Under the pieces are notes generated by a model. That model ran no database searches. It was not told the DNA's origin and saw only the letters and a list, made by a program, of their open reading frames with translations. A stretch of 64,000 nucleotides of DNA. It comes from Azospirillum oryzae. Lineage in GTDB: Bacteria; Pseudomonadota; Alphaproteobacteria; Azospirillales; Azospirillaceae. The position numbers were made by a program, and so were the translations under genes. Positions 37,276 through 45,976 of this stretch are shown one piece after another; positions within the stretch are counted from its first letter, which is position 1, and each line of letters opens with the position of its first letter. The stretch covers positions 2,526,501-2,590,500 of the forward strand of contig NZ_FXAK01000007.1 of assembly GCF_900177515.1 (NCBI RefSeq), given 5' to 3'.

Positions 37276-39432
37276 ATGCGCAAACTCCCCGTCATCCTCC
37301 GCATCCTGCTGGGCTTCTCCCCCTGGCTGCTGTTCGGCGCCGTCCTGCCGCTCGCCGGACTGCTGCCGGCTTCCCTCGCCGCACTGGCGGCCAGCCTCGC
37401 CCTCTGCGTCCTCGACCGGCTGCGCGGTTCCTACAAGGCGCCGGAGCTGGTCGCCGCCGCCTTCTTCGCTGCCCTGCCGCTCTGCGCGCCGCTGGGCTGG
37501 GACTGGCCGGTGCACAATATCGGCCTCACGGTCCATTTGGCGCTGTCCGCCATGGCCTTCGGCAGCATCGCCATCGGCAGCCCCTTCACCCTGCAATATG
37601 CCCGCGACGACTGGCCGCGCGAGTATTGGCACCTGCCGCAGTTCGTCGCCGTCAACCGGCTGATGACGGCGGTGTGGGGCGTGCTTTTCCTGGTCGGCGG
37701 TCTCGGCTTCGCCGCCCTGCCCGGCTGGGAGGCGCCGGTCTCCGTCGGCGCCAGCGCGCTGGGCATGCTCGCCAACCGGCTGCTGCCGAACTGGCTCGTC
37801 ACCATGGGCATGCGCCGCCGGCTCCGCGAGTCCGACCCGCACCCCTGGCCGGCTCCGGCGATCCTGAACCGGACGCGCACCGCCCCCGATGAGCGCGACG
37901 TGGTGGTGGTCGGGTCCGGCATCGGCGGGCTGACGGCGGCGGCGCTGCTGGCGCGGGCCGGGGCGCGGGTCACGGTTCTGGAGGCGCATGACCGCCCCGG
38001 CGGCTTCTGCACCAGCTGGACGGTCAAGGCGCGCAACCGCAGTGAACCGGGGGCCGAGCCCTTCCGCTACGTCTTCGATGCCGGCGTCCACGACATCAGC
38101 GGCGCCCAGCCCGGCGGCCCGGTCGACCATCTGCTGCGCACGCTCGGCGTTCGGGACCAAGTGGAGTGGCAGCCGGTCAGCCGCGGCGTGGCCATGAACG
38201 GCAGGTTGCTCCAACTGGCCGATGATGCCGACGGACTGGCAACCCAGATCGCCGCCGACCACCCGCCCAGCGCCGCCGGCGCCACTGCCTTCCTGGCGGA
38301 GATGCGGGCGATCTATGACGAGATGTTCCGCGGCTGTGGCGAGCACGGCCTGCCCAACATCCCCGATTCGGTAGCCGCGATGCGCCGCTACGTGACCGAC
38401 TGCCCGCATGCCTTCCGATGGATGGGCCGGCCGTTCCAGGAGATGCTGGACCATTACATCCCCGACCCTGCCGGCCAGCGCCTGCTGACGGTGCTGACCG
38501 GCTATCTCAGCGACCGGGCGGACCTGCTGACCGCCGGCCAGATGGCGCCGATCTTCGGCTACTGGTTCAACGGCGGCCGCTATCCCGCCGGCGGGTCGCA
38601 GGCGCTGGCTGACGCGCTGGCCCAGTCGATCCGTTCCGACGGCGGCGAGGTTCGGCTGCGCACCCCCGTCAGCCGCATCCTGATCGAAAACGGCCGCGCT
38701 GCCGGTGTCGAGACCGCTGATGGCCGCGTCATCCGCGCCCCCGCCGTGATCTCCAACGCCGACGTGCGGCGGACCATGCTGGAACTGGTGGGGGCGGAGC
38801 ATCTGCCGGCCGCCTACGCCGCCCGTTGCGCGGCGCTGCGTCCCTCGACCTCGGCCTTCATGGTCACGCTGGGGCTGGACATCGTCCCCGACCTGCCGGC
38901 AATGACCTTCCTGCCGCCTGATGAGGCCGGTTTCGGCATGGCGATCGCCGTCCCCTCCACCCACGACCGCAGCCTCGCCCCCGCCGGCCATGCCGCGGTG
39001 ACCCTGCTGCGGCTGGCCCCGGCCGATGCCGGCTGGAACCGCGCCGATCCCGCCTACAAGGCGCGCAAGCGGGCGGAGGGCGACGCGATGGTCGCCGCCG
39101 CCGCCCGCCTGATCCCCGACTTGGAACGCCACATCACCACGCGGCAGGAGGCCAGCGCCGCCACCTTCGCCCGCTATGCCCACACCAGCGCCGGTAGCAT
39201 CTACGGCATCGCCCCCGACCAGCAGCGGCTGACCCGCCGCAGCCCGATCCCCGGCCTGTGCCTGACCGGCGCCGGCGTCTTCCCGGGTCCGGGGGTGGAA
39301 GCCTGCGTCATCTCCGGCCGTCTGGCGGCCGAAGCCCTGCTGGGCAAGGAAAACCTGACGCCGGAGGCCCTGCGCGGCACCGCCGGGCGCGCCGTCCACG
39401 CCCCTGCCCTGCCGGTGGCGCAGATGGGCTGA
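37276..39432 (+). CDS. Membrane domain fused to phytoene-dehydrogenase-like oxidoreductase
   Basis: 718 residues. The first 190 carry about five hydrophobic segments (FSPWLLFGAVLPLAGLL, LAALAASLALCVLD, LVAAAFFAALPL and others). From about residue 207 an FAD-binding CrtI/CrtISO-like domain follows: VVVVGSGIGGLTAAALLARA, GARVTVLEAHDRPGGF, and the C-terminal GLCLTGAGVFPGPGVEA. The N-terminal part is not normal for the family. Likely redox isomerisation or desaturation of a polyprenoid, carotenoid or retinoid lipid; substrate unknown. ATG at 37276 lies where hydrophobicity begins. Confidence 0.75.
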   Translation: MRKLPVILRILLGFSPWLLFGAVLPLAGLLPASLAALAASLALCVLDRLRGSYKAPELVAAAFFAALPLCAPLGWDWPVHNIGLTVHLALSAMAFGSIAIGSPFTLQYARDDWPREYWHLPQFVAVNRLMTAVWGVLFLVGGLGFAALPGWEAPVSVGASALGMLANRLLPNWLVTMGMRRRLRESDPHPWPAPAILNRTRTAPDERDVVVVGSGIGGLTAAALLARAGARVTVLEAHDRPGGFCTSWTVKARNRSEPGAEPFRYVFDAGVHDISGAQPGGPVDHLLRTLGVRDQVEWQPVSRGVAMNGRLLQLADDADGLATQIAADHPPSAAGATAFLAEMRAIYDEMFRGCGEHGLPNIPDSVAAMRRYVTDCPHAFRWMGRPFQEMLDHYIPDPAGQRLLTVLTGYLSDRADLLTAGQMAPIFGYWFNGGRYPAGGSQALADALAQSIRSDGGEVRLRTPVSRILIENGRAAGVETADGRVIRAPAVISNADVRRTMLELVGAEHLPAAYAARCAALRPSTSAFMVTLGLDIVPDLPAMTFLPPDEAGFGMAIAVPSTHDRSLAPAGHAAVTLLRLAPADAGWNRADPAYKARKRAEGDAMVAAAARLIPDLERHITTRQEASAATFARYAHTSAGSIYGIAPDQQRLTRRSPIPGLCLTGAGVFPGPGVEACVISGRLAAEALLGKENLTPEALRGTAGRAVHAPALPVAQMG

Positions 39433-39442
39433 GCCCTGGTTT

Positions 39443-40306
39443 TCAAACCTTGCCTGGAAAGCCGGCCAACGCCCGCACCTCGGCGGGGCTGCGGCCCTCA
39501 TTGCGGAGCGAGCGCAGCGACTGGGCGCGGTCGCGCTTGGCCAGCCGCTCGCCCGCCGCGTTCCGCAGCAGGCCGTGATGGTGATAGTCCGGCGGATCGT
39601 AGCCCAGCAGCGCCTGCAGCAGCCGGTGCAGGTGGGTGGCGAAGAACAGGTCCTCGCCGCGGGTGACCAGCGTCACCCCCTGCAGATGGTCGTCGACGGT
39701 GACGCTGAGGTGATAGCTGGTCGGCGTGTCCTTGCGCGCCAGCACCACGTCGCCCAGCAGTTCCGGAGTCGCCTCCTGCCAACCCTTTGCCCGGTCGTGC
39801 CAGCGCAGCGGCCCGGTCAGCCGCCGGGCGGCCTCCACATCGAGTCGCAGCGCCCAACCGTCGCCACGGCCGCTTCGCTCGGCCCGCTCATCGGCCGAGC
39901 GATGCCGGCAGGTGCCGGGATAGAGCGGCCCGTCCGGGCCATGAGGCGCCGCACCGGCCCGCGCGATTTCGGCGGCGATATCCTTGCGGGTGCAGAAACA
40001 GGGATAGAGCACGCCCAGCGACTCGAGCCGGGCCAGCGCTGCGCGGAAATCGTCGAAATGATCGGACTGGCGCCGGATCGGGCCGTCCCAGTCGAGACCG
40101 AGCCACGCCAGATCCTCGATCAGGTCGCGCTCATACTCGGGGCGGCAGCGGTTGGGGTCGATGTCCTCGATCCGCAACAGGAAGCGGCCGGCGGCGCTAC
40201 GGGCGGCGCTGCGGGCGGTGGTCCAGCCGAACAGCGCGGAATGGGCATGGCCCAGATGCAGGTGCCCGGTGGGGCTGGGGGCGAAGCGGGTGACGAGATC
40301 GCTCAT
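39443..40306 (-). CDS. gluQ: Glutamyl-queuosine tRNA(Asp) synthetase
   Basis: 287 residues. Glutamylates queuosine on tRNA-Asp. HIGH-like HLGHAHSA, zinc ligands CFC and the later Tyr/Cys pair (YPGTCRH), and KRDRAQSL in place of KMSKS. It lacks the anticodon-binding half of GluRS, as expected. Confidence 0.93.
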   Translation of the reverse strand: MSDLVTRFAPSPTGHLHLGHAHSALFGWTTARSAARSAAGRFLLRIEDIDPNRCRPEYERDLIEDLAWLGLDWDGPIRRQSDHFDDFRAALARLESLGVLYPCFCTRKDIAAEIARAGAAPHGPDGPLYPGTCRHRSADERAERSGRGDGWALRLDVEAARRLTGPLRWHDRAKGWQEATPELLGDVVLARKDTPTSYHLSVTVDDHLQGVTLVTRGEDLFFATHLHRLLQALLGYDPPDYHHHGLLRNAAGERLAKRDRAQSLRSLRNEGRSPAEVRALAGFPGKV

Positions 40307-40366
40307 CCCCGCTTTATAGCGGATCGCGCGCCGGACCGGGCGCGGGATGTGAAGGTCGGGTGCGGA

Positions 40367-40534
40367 TCAGATGTAAGGATTGTCGCGGATCGGCTCGACC
40401 GGGATCTCTTCGCCTTCCAGATACAGCGCCAGACGGCGGCGCAGCTCGCGATCGAACGCATCGATGCGGATCTGGCGCTCACGCTCCTCGCGTTCACGGC
40501 GCTTCTGGGCGAGGTCGATGATGACGGCGGTCAT
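40367..40534 (-). CDS. Small hydrophilic protein, 55 aa
   Basis: Reads MTAVIIDLAQKRREREERER and continues as a charged helix to a C-terminal EPIRDNPYI. GAGGAAAG lies eight bases before the ATG. Codon choice fits the genome. Sixty bases upstream of gluQ, same direction, so probably in the same transcript. No family recognised. Confidence 0.7.
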   Translation of the reverse strand: MTAVIIDLAQKRREREERERQIRIDAFDRELRRRLALYLEGEEIPVEPIRDNPYI

Positions 40535-40795
40535 GGCGGACTTTCCTCGGGGTCGCTTCCGGCCGGCTCGGACCGGCGGGATCGGCTTGGATCAACGAGA
40601 CCCACCATGGCGCCGTCATGGTTAACGAGGGGTAAGCGCGCAAGGGAGATGGGCGGACTTTCTGCCGATGCCGTTGTCGATGTCACAGCCCCTGCGCGAA
40701 GGTCCGGACGGCGGTCTGCCGCCTTTCCGGGCATGTCCACAGCGCAAAAAAGGTTACACATCGGTGAAGAAATTCGGCCGCACCGGGTCAAGATG
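40535..40795. other. Intergenic region
   Basis: Part of a 418-bp gap between divergent genes. Nothing recognisable other than the promoter-like boxes at its right side. Confidence 0.4.
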
Positions 40796-40824
40796 TTGAG
40801 TCCGGCCCCCTGATCCACTATGTA
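40796..40824 (+). promoter_or_regulatory. Promoter candidate for the HNH gene
   Basis: TTGAGT (40796-40801) and TATGTA (40819-40824) spaced 17 bases, about 130 bases before the chosen start. Confidence 0.45.
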
Positions 40825-40952
40825 TCTGGTTGTCCCGGATCGCCATCCGGCCGCCGGGGCGGAGCAGAGACGACCCCGCGCACAAGCCGCACCAGTGTCG
40901 CGTGCCGGGATCCAGACACGTCAGACAACGGTTTCAGATAAGGGAGTGGCCA

Positions 40953-41516
40953 TTGGCTCCACCACCCGATCACTGTCCGGCTCTGGTGCTGAACGCGGAT
41001 TTCCGCCCGCTCAGTTACTTCCCCTTGTCGCTATGGTCCTGGCAGGAAGCGGTCAAGGCGGTCTTTCTCGAACGGGTCAACATCGTATCGCACTATGACC
41101 GGGTCGTCAGATCCCCCAGTTTCGAAGTCCGGTTGCCCAGCGTCATCTCGCTGAAAGAGTTCATCCCGGCCACGCGCCGCCCAGCCTTCACCCGCTTCAA
41201 CGTCTTCCTGCGCGACCGCTTCACCTGCCAGTATTGCGGCCGCCCCTTCCCCACCCACGACCTGACCTTCGACCATGTGATCCCGCGGTCCCGCGGCGGT
41301 CGGACGACGTGGGAAAACGTCATCACATCCTGTTCGGCCTGCAATCTGGCGAAGGGCGACCGCCTTCCCCACGTCTGCGGCATGATCCCCCTCAGTCCGC
41401 CCTTCCAGCCCAGTGCGTATGAGCTGCAAGAGAACGGACGCGCCTTCCCGCCAAACTTCCTCCATGAAAGTTGGCGGGATTTTCTTTATTGGGACTCGGA
41501 ATTGGACCCGATGTAG
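40953..41516 (+). CDS. HNH endonuclease family protein
   Basis: 187 residues using a TTG start with AGGGAG six bases upstream; the longer frame to 40830 lacks homology. Conserved opening LVLNADFRPLSYFPLSLWSW, then HNH: CQYCG zinc pair, DHVIPRSRGG, WENVITSC, CSACNLAKGD. This single-gene chromosomal type is widespread in alphaproteobacteria; its physiological role is not established. Confidence 0.85.
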   Translation: MAPPPDHCPALVLNADFRPLSYFPLSLWSWQEAVKAVFLERVNIVSHYDRVVRSPSFEVRLPSVISLKEFIPATRRPAFTRFNVFLRDRFTCQYCGRPFPTHDLTFDHVIPRSRGGRTTWENVITSCSACNLAKGDRLPHVCGMIPLSPPFQPSAYELQENGRAFPPNFLHESWRDFLYWDSELDPM

Positions 41517-41574
41517 CACGGTGCGGATGGGGGGACGCTGTCGCCCCCCTGCGCCCGCCGGTTACGCCCGCCCG

Positions 41575-42159
41575 CTACACCCTTTCGGCCACCCAGATCA
41601 CCGCCCGGGTGCCGGCCTTGATCGCCGCCGACAGGATCGGATAGCCCGCCGCGCGCTCCGCCTCGTTCTGCAGCCCGATGTCGCGGTGCTCGACCTCCTC
41701 CGCCTGGAACTTGCGGATGCTGTCGGTCAGCTCCTGCTCCTCGGGGCCGAGATGCTTCAACTGCGCCTCGTAATGCTCCTCGATCACCTCTTCCACCGCG
41801 ACGGTGCAGGCCATCGCCGCGCGCTCGCCCAGGATCGCGGTGCCGGCGCCCAGCAGGAAGCCGGTGACGTGCCACAGCGGCTGCAGCAGGGTCGGCCGCA
41901 CCCGGCGCCGGTTCAGCTGCTTTTCGAAATATTCCAGATGGACCAGCTCCTGCTCCGCCATGTGGCGCAGGGTCCTGCCGTGGCGCCCCTTGCCCATGAC
42001 GGCGATCTGGCCCTCATAGATGCGCTTGGCGCCGTACTCGCCGGCATGGTCGACCCGGACGATGCGGGCCAGCCGCTCTCGCCGCGGCAGATCGCCGGGC
42101 AGCGAACCGGGCAGCGATCCGGAACGCGAAACAGCGGAGGCAGACGTCGTTTCACTCAC
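41575..42159 (-). CDS. coq7: Demethoxyubiquinone hydroxylase Coq7
   Basis: 194 residues, GTG start overlapping the dsbB stop by four bases. Diiron hydroxylase of ubiquinone synthesis. Ligand motifs RVDHAGEYGAKRIYEGQ, EQELVHLEYFEK, VEEVIEEHYEAQ and EEVEHRD are all present. Hydrophobic patch for membrane association. Confidence 0.94.
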   Translation of the reverse strand: MSETTSASAVSRSGSLPGSLPGDLPRRERLARIVRVDHAGEYGAKRIYEGQIAVMGKGRHGRTLRHMAEQELVHLEYFEKQLNRRRVRPTLLQPLWHVTGFLLGAGTAILGERAAMACTVAVEEVIEEHYEAQLKHLGPEEQELTDSIRKFQAEEVEHRDIGLQNEAERAAGYPILSAAIKAGTRAVIWVAERV

Positions 42160-42692
42160 AATGCGGTCCTCGACACCGGGGTGCGGGTGTAGGCGATGCG
42201 TGCCGCGACGAAGGCGTAGGCCGCCAGCGCCAGCGAGATCACCACGTTGTAGCCCGCCATTGAGATCCCGAACAGCGACCACGCCACTTCGTCACAGCGG
42301 GTGACCGGGGCGGCCATCACCTGGGCGCGCAACGCCTCCAGCGAATTGGCCGGCGCCGACCCGCCGCAGGACGAGGTGCCGGCCCACCAATGCTGCTCCA
42401 CCCCGACATGATAGGCGGCGATGCCGGCGCCGGCCAGCAGGGCCAGCCCGCTCACCACCAGCAGCGCGTCGCCCAGCCCCTTCCAGCGGCGGAACAGCCA
42501 GGTCACCAGCCCCAGCACCATCACCGCCACATAGGGCCAGCGCTGCATGATGCACAGCACGCAGGGTTGGTAATCCAGCACGAACTGGAAGAACAGGGCC
42601 GACAGCAGCACCCCGGCGCTGGCCAGCGCCAGCAGCAGGGCGGCCACGCGGGGATCGTCGAAGATGCGGGACATGAAGGGCTTGGTCGTCAT
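42156..42692 (-). CDS. dsbB: Disulfide bond formation protein DsbB
   Basis: 178 residues, four membrane segments. Reoxidises DsbA with ubiquinone. CVLC pair (YQPCVLCIMQRW) in the first loop and the second cysteine pair in TSSCGGS and VTRCDE. Coupled to coq7, which is a sensible pairing because DsbB needs quinone. Confidence 0.93.
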   Translation of the reverse strand: MTTKPFMSRIFDDPRVAALLLALASAGVLLSALFFQFVLDYQPCVLCIMQRWPYVAVMVLGLVTWLFRRWKGLGDALLVVSGLALLAGAGIAAYHVGVEQHWWAGTSSCGGSAPANSLEALRAQVMAAPVTRCDEVAWSLFGISMAGYNVVISLALAAYAFVAARIAYTRTPVSRTAL

Positions 42693-42908
42693 GGCCGACA
42701 AGGTAGCGCGTACTGGGCCGTTCGGCCAGACGTCCGCGACACCCGCGGCGCTCCTGCGACGGCATGGCAGGGGCCACGGCCGCTTCGTGGAATAAGCGGC
42801 ACCGCGGCGGCGTCCCCCACGCCTTGCGATGTCCCGACGGGGTTGCCCGGACGCCCCGTTCTTTTGCACTTTCCGTTTCCGGACGGTTGCGTTAGAAGAG
42901 GCGTCGCT

Positions 42909-42993
42909 GCGGGCGTGGTGAAATTGGTAGACGCGCCGGACTCAAAATCCGGTTCCGCAAGGAGTGTCGGTTCGAGTCCGACCGCCCGCACCA
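42909..42993 (+). tRNA. tRNA-Leu (CAA)
   Basis: 85 nt with long variable arm. Acceptor GCGGGCG/CGCCCGC, anticodon loop CTCAAAA giving CAA, T loop GGTTCGAGTCC, CCA encoded. Confidence 0.97.
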
Positions 42994-43041
42994 CCCGATC
43001 CCCTCACCTGGGATCGTGCTGTCGGATCAGCCGGCTTCCGG

Positions 43042-43395
43042 TCAGCCGGCCGTCTTTTCGGCGAACTGGTCGAACGCCTCGACCGCCTGGGCGGCATACA
43101 TCACCGACGGCCCGGCGCCCATATAGACCGCCATCCCCATCGTCTCCATCACCTCGTCGCGGCTCGCCCCCTGCTTCATCGCCGCTTCCGCATGGAAGGC
43201 GACGCAGCCGTCGCAGCGAATCGCCACCGCGATGGCCAGCGCAATCAGTTCCTTGGTCTTGGTGTCGAGCGCATTCGCCTTCAGCGCCGCCTGGGCCATT
43301 CCGGAAAAGGCCTTCATGACGTCGGGCGCACCACCGCGCAATTCGCGGATGGCGCCGGACAACTCACCAGTCATCTGCGGCCAGTTCTTATGCAT
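43042..43395 (-). CDS. Carboxymuconolactone decarboxylase / AhpD-like protein
   Basis: 117 residues. AhpD-like fold with redox motif CDGCVAFH and preceding KELIALAIAVAIR. Probable alkylhydroperoxidase-type thiol chemistry. Divergent from the rhodanese gene and next to a shared palindrome, so may take part in sulfur or peroxide stress. Confidence 0.88.
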   Translation of the reverse strand: MHKNWPQMTGELSGAIRELRGGAPDVMKAFSGMAQAALKANALDTKTKELIALAIAVAIRCDGCVAFHAEAAMKQGASRDEVMETMGMAVYMGAGPSVMYAAQAVEAFDQFAEKTAG

Positions 43396-43469
43396 GGTCG
43401 TCTCCTGTTCTCGAATGGCGTCCGCCGGACCATCTGTGCCCAGGCGGCACCGCCATTCATTGACAATAA

Positions 43470-43485
43470 ATTAGAATATACTAAT
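43470..43485. promoter_or_regulatory. ATTAG-N6-CTAAT operator-like palindrome
   Basis: ATTAG AATATA CTAAT, in an AT-rich patch within the 147-bp divergent gap. It resembles the operator type of ArsR-family persulfide sensors (BigR/SqrR) as I remember it; no such regulator is encoded in the window. Confidence 0.5.
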
Positions 43486-43542
43486 CTATAGGTCAAGGGC
43501 CGACCGCGGCCGCACTCTCCTCCCTTGCAAGGACCACGAACC

Positions 43543-43926
43543 ATGTCGCTGTGCTCGCTTTTCCGCCGCCTGATTCCCGCCGCTCCCTCGGATGGACAGG
43601 GCGGCGCCGGCCGCATCCAGCAGATCGACGCCGCGACCGCGATCCAATGGCTGTCCAAGGGCGAGGCGGTGATCGTCGACGTCCGCGAACCGCATGAGCA
43701 CGCGGCCGGCCACATCCCCGGCGCGATCCTGAACCCGCTGTCGCGGTTCGACCCGTCGCGCGTGCCCACCGACTCGGGCAAGCATCTGGTCTTCCACTGC
43801 CAGGGCGGCATGCGCTGCGGCCCGGCGGCGGAGCGCATGATGGCCGCCGGCCACACCGGCACCATCAACCGTCTGCGCGGCGGCTTTGCCGCCTGGGTCA
43901 ATGCCGGCGGAAAGGTGGAGCGCTGA
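43543..43926 (+). CDS. Rhodanese-domain sulfurtransferase
   Basis: 127 residues, single rhodanese domain: VIVDVREPHEHAAGHIPGA, active-site loop HCQGGMRC, and RLRGGFAAWVNAG. Moves sulfane sulfur between thiols. Regulation likely by the palindrome upstream. Confidence 0.92.
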   Translation: MSLCSLFRRLIPAAPSDGQGGAGRIQQIDAATAIQWLSKGEAVIVDVREPHEHAAGHIPGAILNPLSRFDPSRVPTDSGKHLVFHCQGGMRCGPAAERMMAAGHTGTINRLRGGFAAWVNAGGKVER

Positions 43927-44016
43927 TCGGGAGGCGGGCCGGTCGAAGCCGCTGGCCTGTGCGCAGCCGGGGACGTATGAGTCCCTACGCCGCAGGCAAC
44001 AAGCAGAGACCGCCAC

Positions 44017-44220
44017 ATGAAGCCCGTCCCTTCCTCGATCTTGGTCGATGAAGCCGCCCCGCAGACCTTCACCCTGACGGTGATGTTCGACGGCCAGCGC
44101 TTCGACTGCGGCAGCTACATCAGCCGTGCCGCCGCGATGCAGGCCGGCCGCCTGTTCCTCCAGCGCAAGGAGGGCGAGGCGGCCAACGGCCGGACCAGGC
44201 GGAAGCCGGGCAGGAAATGA
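44017..44220 (+). CDS. Small hypothetical protein
   Basis: 67 residues with a beta-rich centre (FTLTVMFDGQRFDCGSY) and basic tail. Stop overlaps the next start (ATGA). Family not recognised. Confidence 0.55.
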   Translation: MKPVPSSILVDEAAPQTFTLTVMFDGQRFDCGSYISRAAAMQAGRLFLQRKEGEAANGRTRRKPGRK

Positions 44221-44402
44221 TGCCCGACAGGACGCCGAACGACGACCGCCCGCGCATGGCCGCCAATCTCGGCGCCGCTATCGCCATCATGATCGTCCTC
44301 ATGCTGGGCTATTGGCTGATGGATGCCTTGATGCGGCAGTCGAAGACCGAAGACTGCCTGCTGGCCCACCGCCGGACCTGCGGCCCGGTCGAGGCGCGGT
44401 GA
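44217..44402 (+). CDS. Small single-pass membrane protein
   Basis: 61 residues, coupled to the previous gene. One hydrophobic helix (IAIMIVLMLGYWLMDAL, about 23-39) and two cysteines near the C-terminus. Function unknown. Last gene before the island. Confidence 0.55.
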   Translation: MMPDRTPNDDRPRMAANLGAAIAIMIVLMLGYWLMDALMRQSKTEDCLLAHRRTCGPVEAR

Positions 44403-44510
44403 GCGACCGCCGGTGCGGGAGTCGCACGGATGGGGTGCGAGCGGGTCCTGGAGCGTTCCGGCCCTCCGGAGCCGCCCCGCACAGAGCGGGAAAATTTGTT
44501 TCTTTTCAAA

Positions 44511-44563
44511 GTGGTGCGGGCGGCGGGACTCGAACCCGCATACCTAAGGGTGAGGGATTTTAA
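44511..44563. repeat. Attachment-site copy of tRNA-Leu 3' half
   Basis: Duplicate of the tRNA acceptor, T arm, variable arm and anticodon 3' side. Identity stops abruptly in the anticodon loop. Not a functional tRNA. Confidence 0.9.
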
Positions 44564-44693
44564 TACTCAAGCCTCTGACTTTGCGGCGAATTGAGCAAGT
44601 TTGCCATGCGTTGCGAATATGCTGAAATCCTGCCATTTTCCTGCCTTCCTCGTTTGTTCATGTTTGCGGTAGGATGCCCTCGCTTGATCCCTG

Positions 44694-44713
44694 GTGATTG
44701 CTGGGTGATTGCT
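44694..44713 (+). repeat. Paired GTGATTGCT repeats, left end
   Basis: GTGATTGCT at 44694 and 44705, 11 bp apart. The same pair with the same spacing and orientation lies at 52717. Likely integrase arm-type sites. Confidence 0.6.
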
Positions 44714-44736
44714 GACGCGCAGAGACGGCGGACGAC

Positions 44737-45968
44737 ATGTAGGCCAAGATCACGAAGCGGCTCGTCGACAGCTTGGGTCCGGGTGAGCGGGAACTCTTCG
44801 TCTGGGACACCGGGCTGAAGGGCTTCGGCCTGAAGGTCACCCCGTCCGGCAGCAAGGTGTATCTCATCCAGTACCGCCTCGGCGGGCGCGGCTCGACGAC
44901 CAAGCGATACACCGTTGGGAAGCACGGACCGTTCACCCCGGACACCGCGCCGATAGGGCCGAAAAGCTGCTGGCGAAGGTGTCGAACGGCATCGACCCGG
45001 CGGCGGAGGAGAAGGCGCAACGCGCCCAAGCCTACACGGTGCTCGACCTGTGCAAGCGCTACCTCGAAGAGCATGTCGACGTGAAGAACCGGACCAGCAC
45101 GGCGAAGGGCTTCCGCCGGCTGGTCGACAAGCACGTGAAGCCCGTCCTGGGCGAGCTTGCCGTCTCGGCGGTCACCCGCGCCGATATCTCGAAGCTGCAC
45201 CACGACATGCGGGCGACTCCCCGCCAGGCCAATCAGACGCTGGCCGTGATGTCGAAGATGTTCCACCTCGCCGAGGTCTGGGGCTTTCGCCCGGACGAGC
45301 CGAACCCCTGCCGGAAGATCGAGCGGTACAAGGAGGCGAAGCGGGAGCGCTTCCTGTCCGAAGGCGAACTCGCCACCTTGGGCGCCGTTCTGTCGGAGCG
45401 TGAGCCGACGGAGTTGCCGGGCGTCATCAACGGCATCCGGTTGCTGCTACTGACGGGCTGTCGTCTGGGCGAAGTGGTGGGGCTGCGTTGGGACGAAGTC
45501 GACCTCACCGCCGGCGCGCTCATCATCCCGGAGGAGAAGGGAAAGGCTGGCGCCCGCGTCCATCCCATCGGCGCCCAGACCATCGCCTTCCTGAACGAGT
45601 TGCCGCGGGCCGGAGAATGGGTGCTGTTCGGCCGGGACCCGAAAGAATCGTTGTCGAAAAACACGATGGAGAACGCATGGCGCCGTATCCGGGAAAAGGC
45701 GAAGCTGGACGACATGCGCCTCCATGACCTCCGCCATACGGTCGGCACATACGCCGGCCAGACCGGAGCCAACGCCTTCCTGGTGCGCGACAAGCTCGGG
45801 CACAAGACGCTGGCAATGACTAGCCGTTACGTCAACCGGGACGCCGATCCGCTGCGGACCCTATCGGACAAGGTGGAGAACCGCATCACAGCAGCGCTCA
45901 ACTCCCAAAAGGGCAATCCCAAAGCGGAAGAAAGCAATGTCATATCGCTCACAACGCGACACGCATAG
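44737..45968 (+). pseudogene. int: Tyrosine-type integrase, doubly disrupted
   Basis: The expected ATG (44737) is followed at once by TAG, then by an intact frame AKITKRLVDSLGPGERELF, the DUF4102 integrase N-domain. Near 44945-44960 the frame shifts; the continuation EKLLAKVSNGIDPAAEEK lies in another frame and runs to 45968 with full catalytic residues: TGCRLGEVVGLRW, HDLRHTVGTYAG, LGHKTLAMTSRYVN. Two independent lesions suggest a pseudogene, or two sequencing errors. About 410 aa originally. Confidence 0.88.
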
Positions 45969-45976
45969 GCAACCCC

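Noticed and set aside
44511..44563. Second tRNA-Leu gene
   Set aside because: Only the 3' half is present; there is no D arm or 5' acceptor strand, so it is an attachment-site copy.
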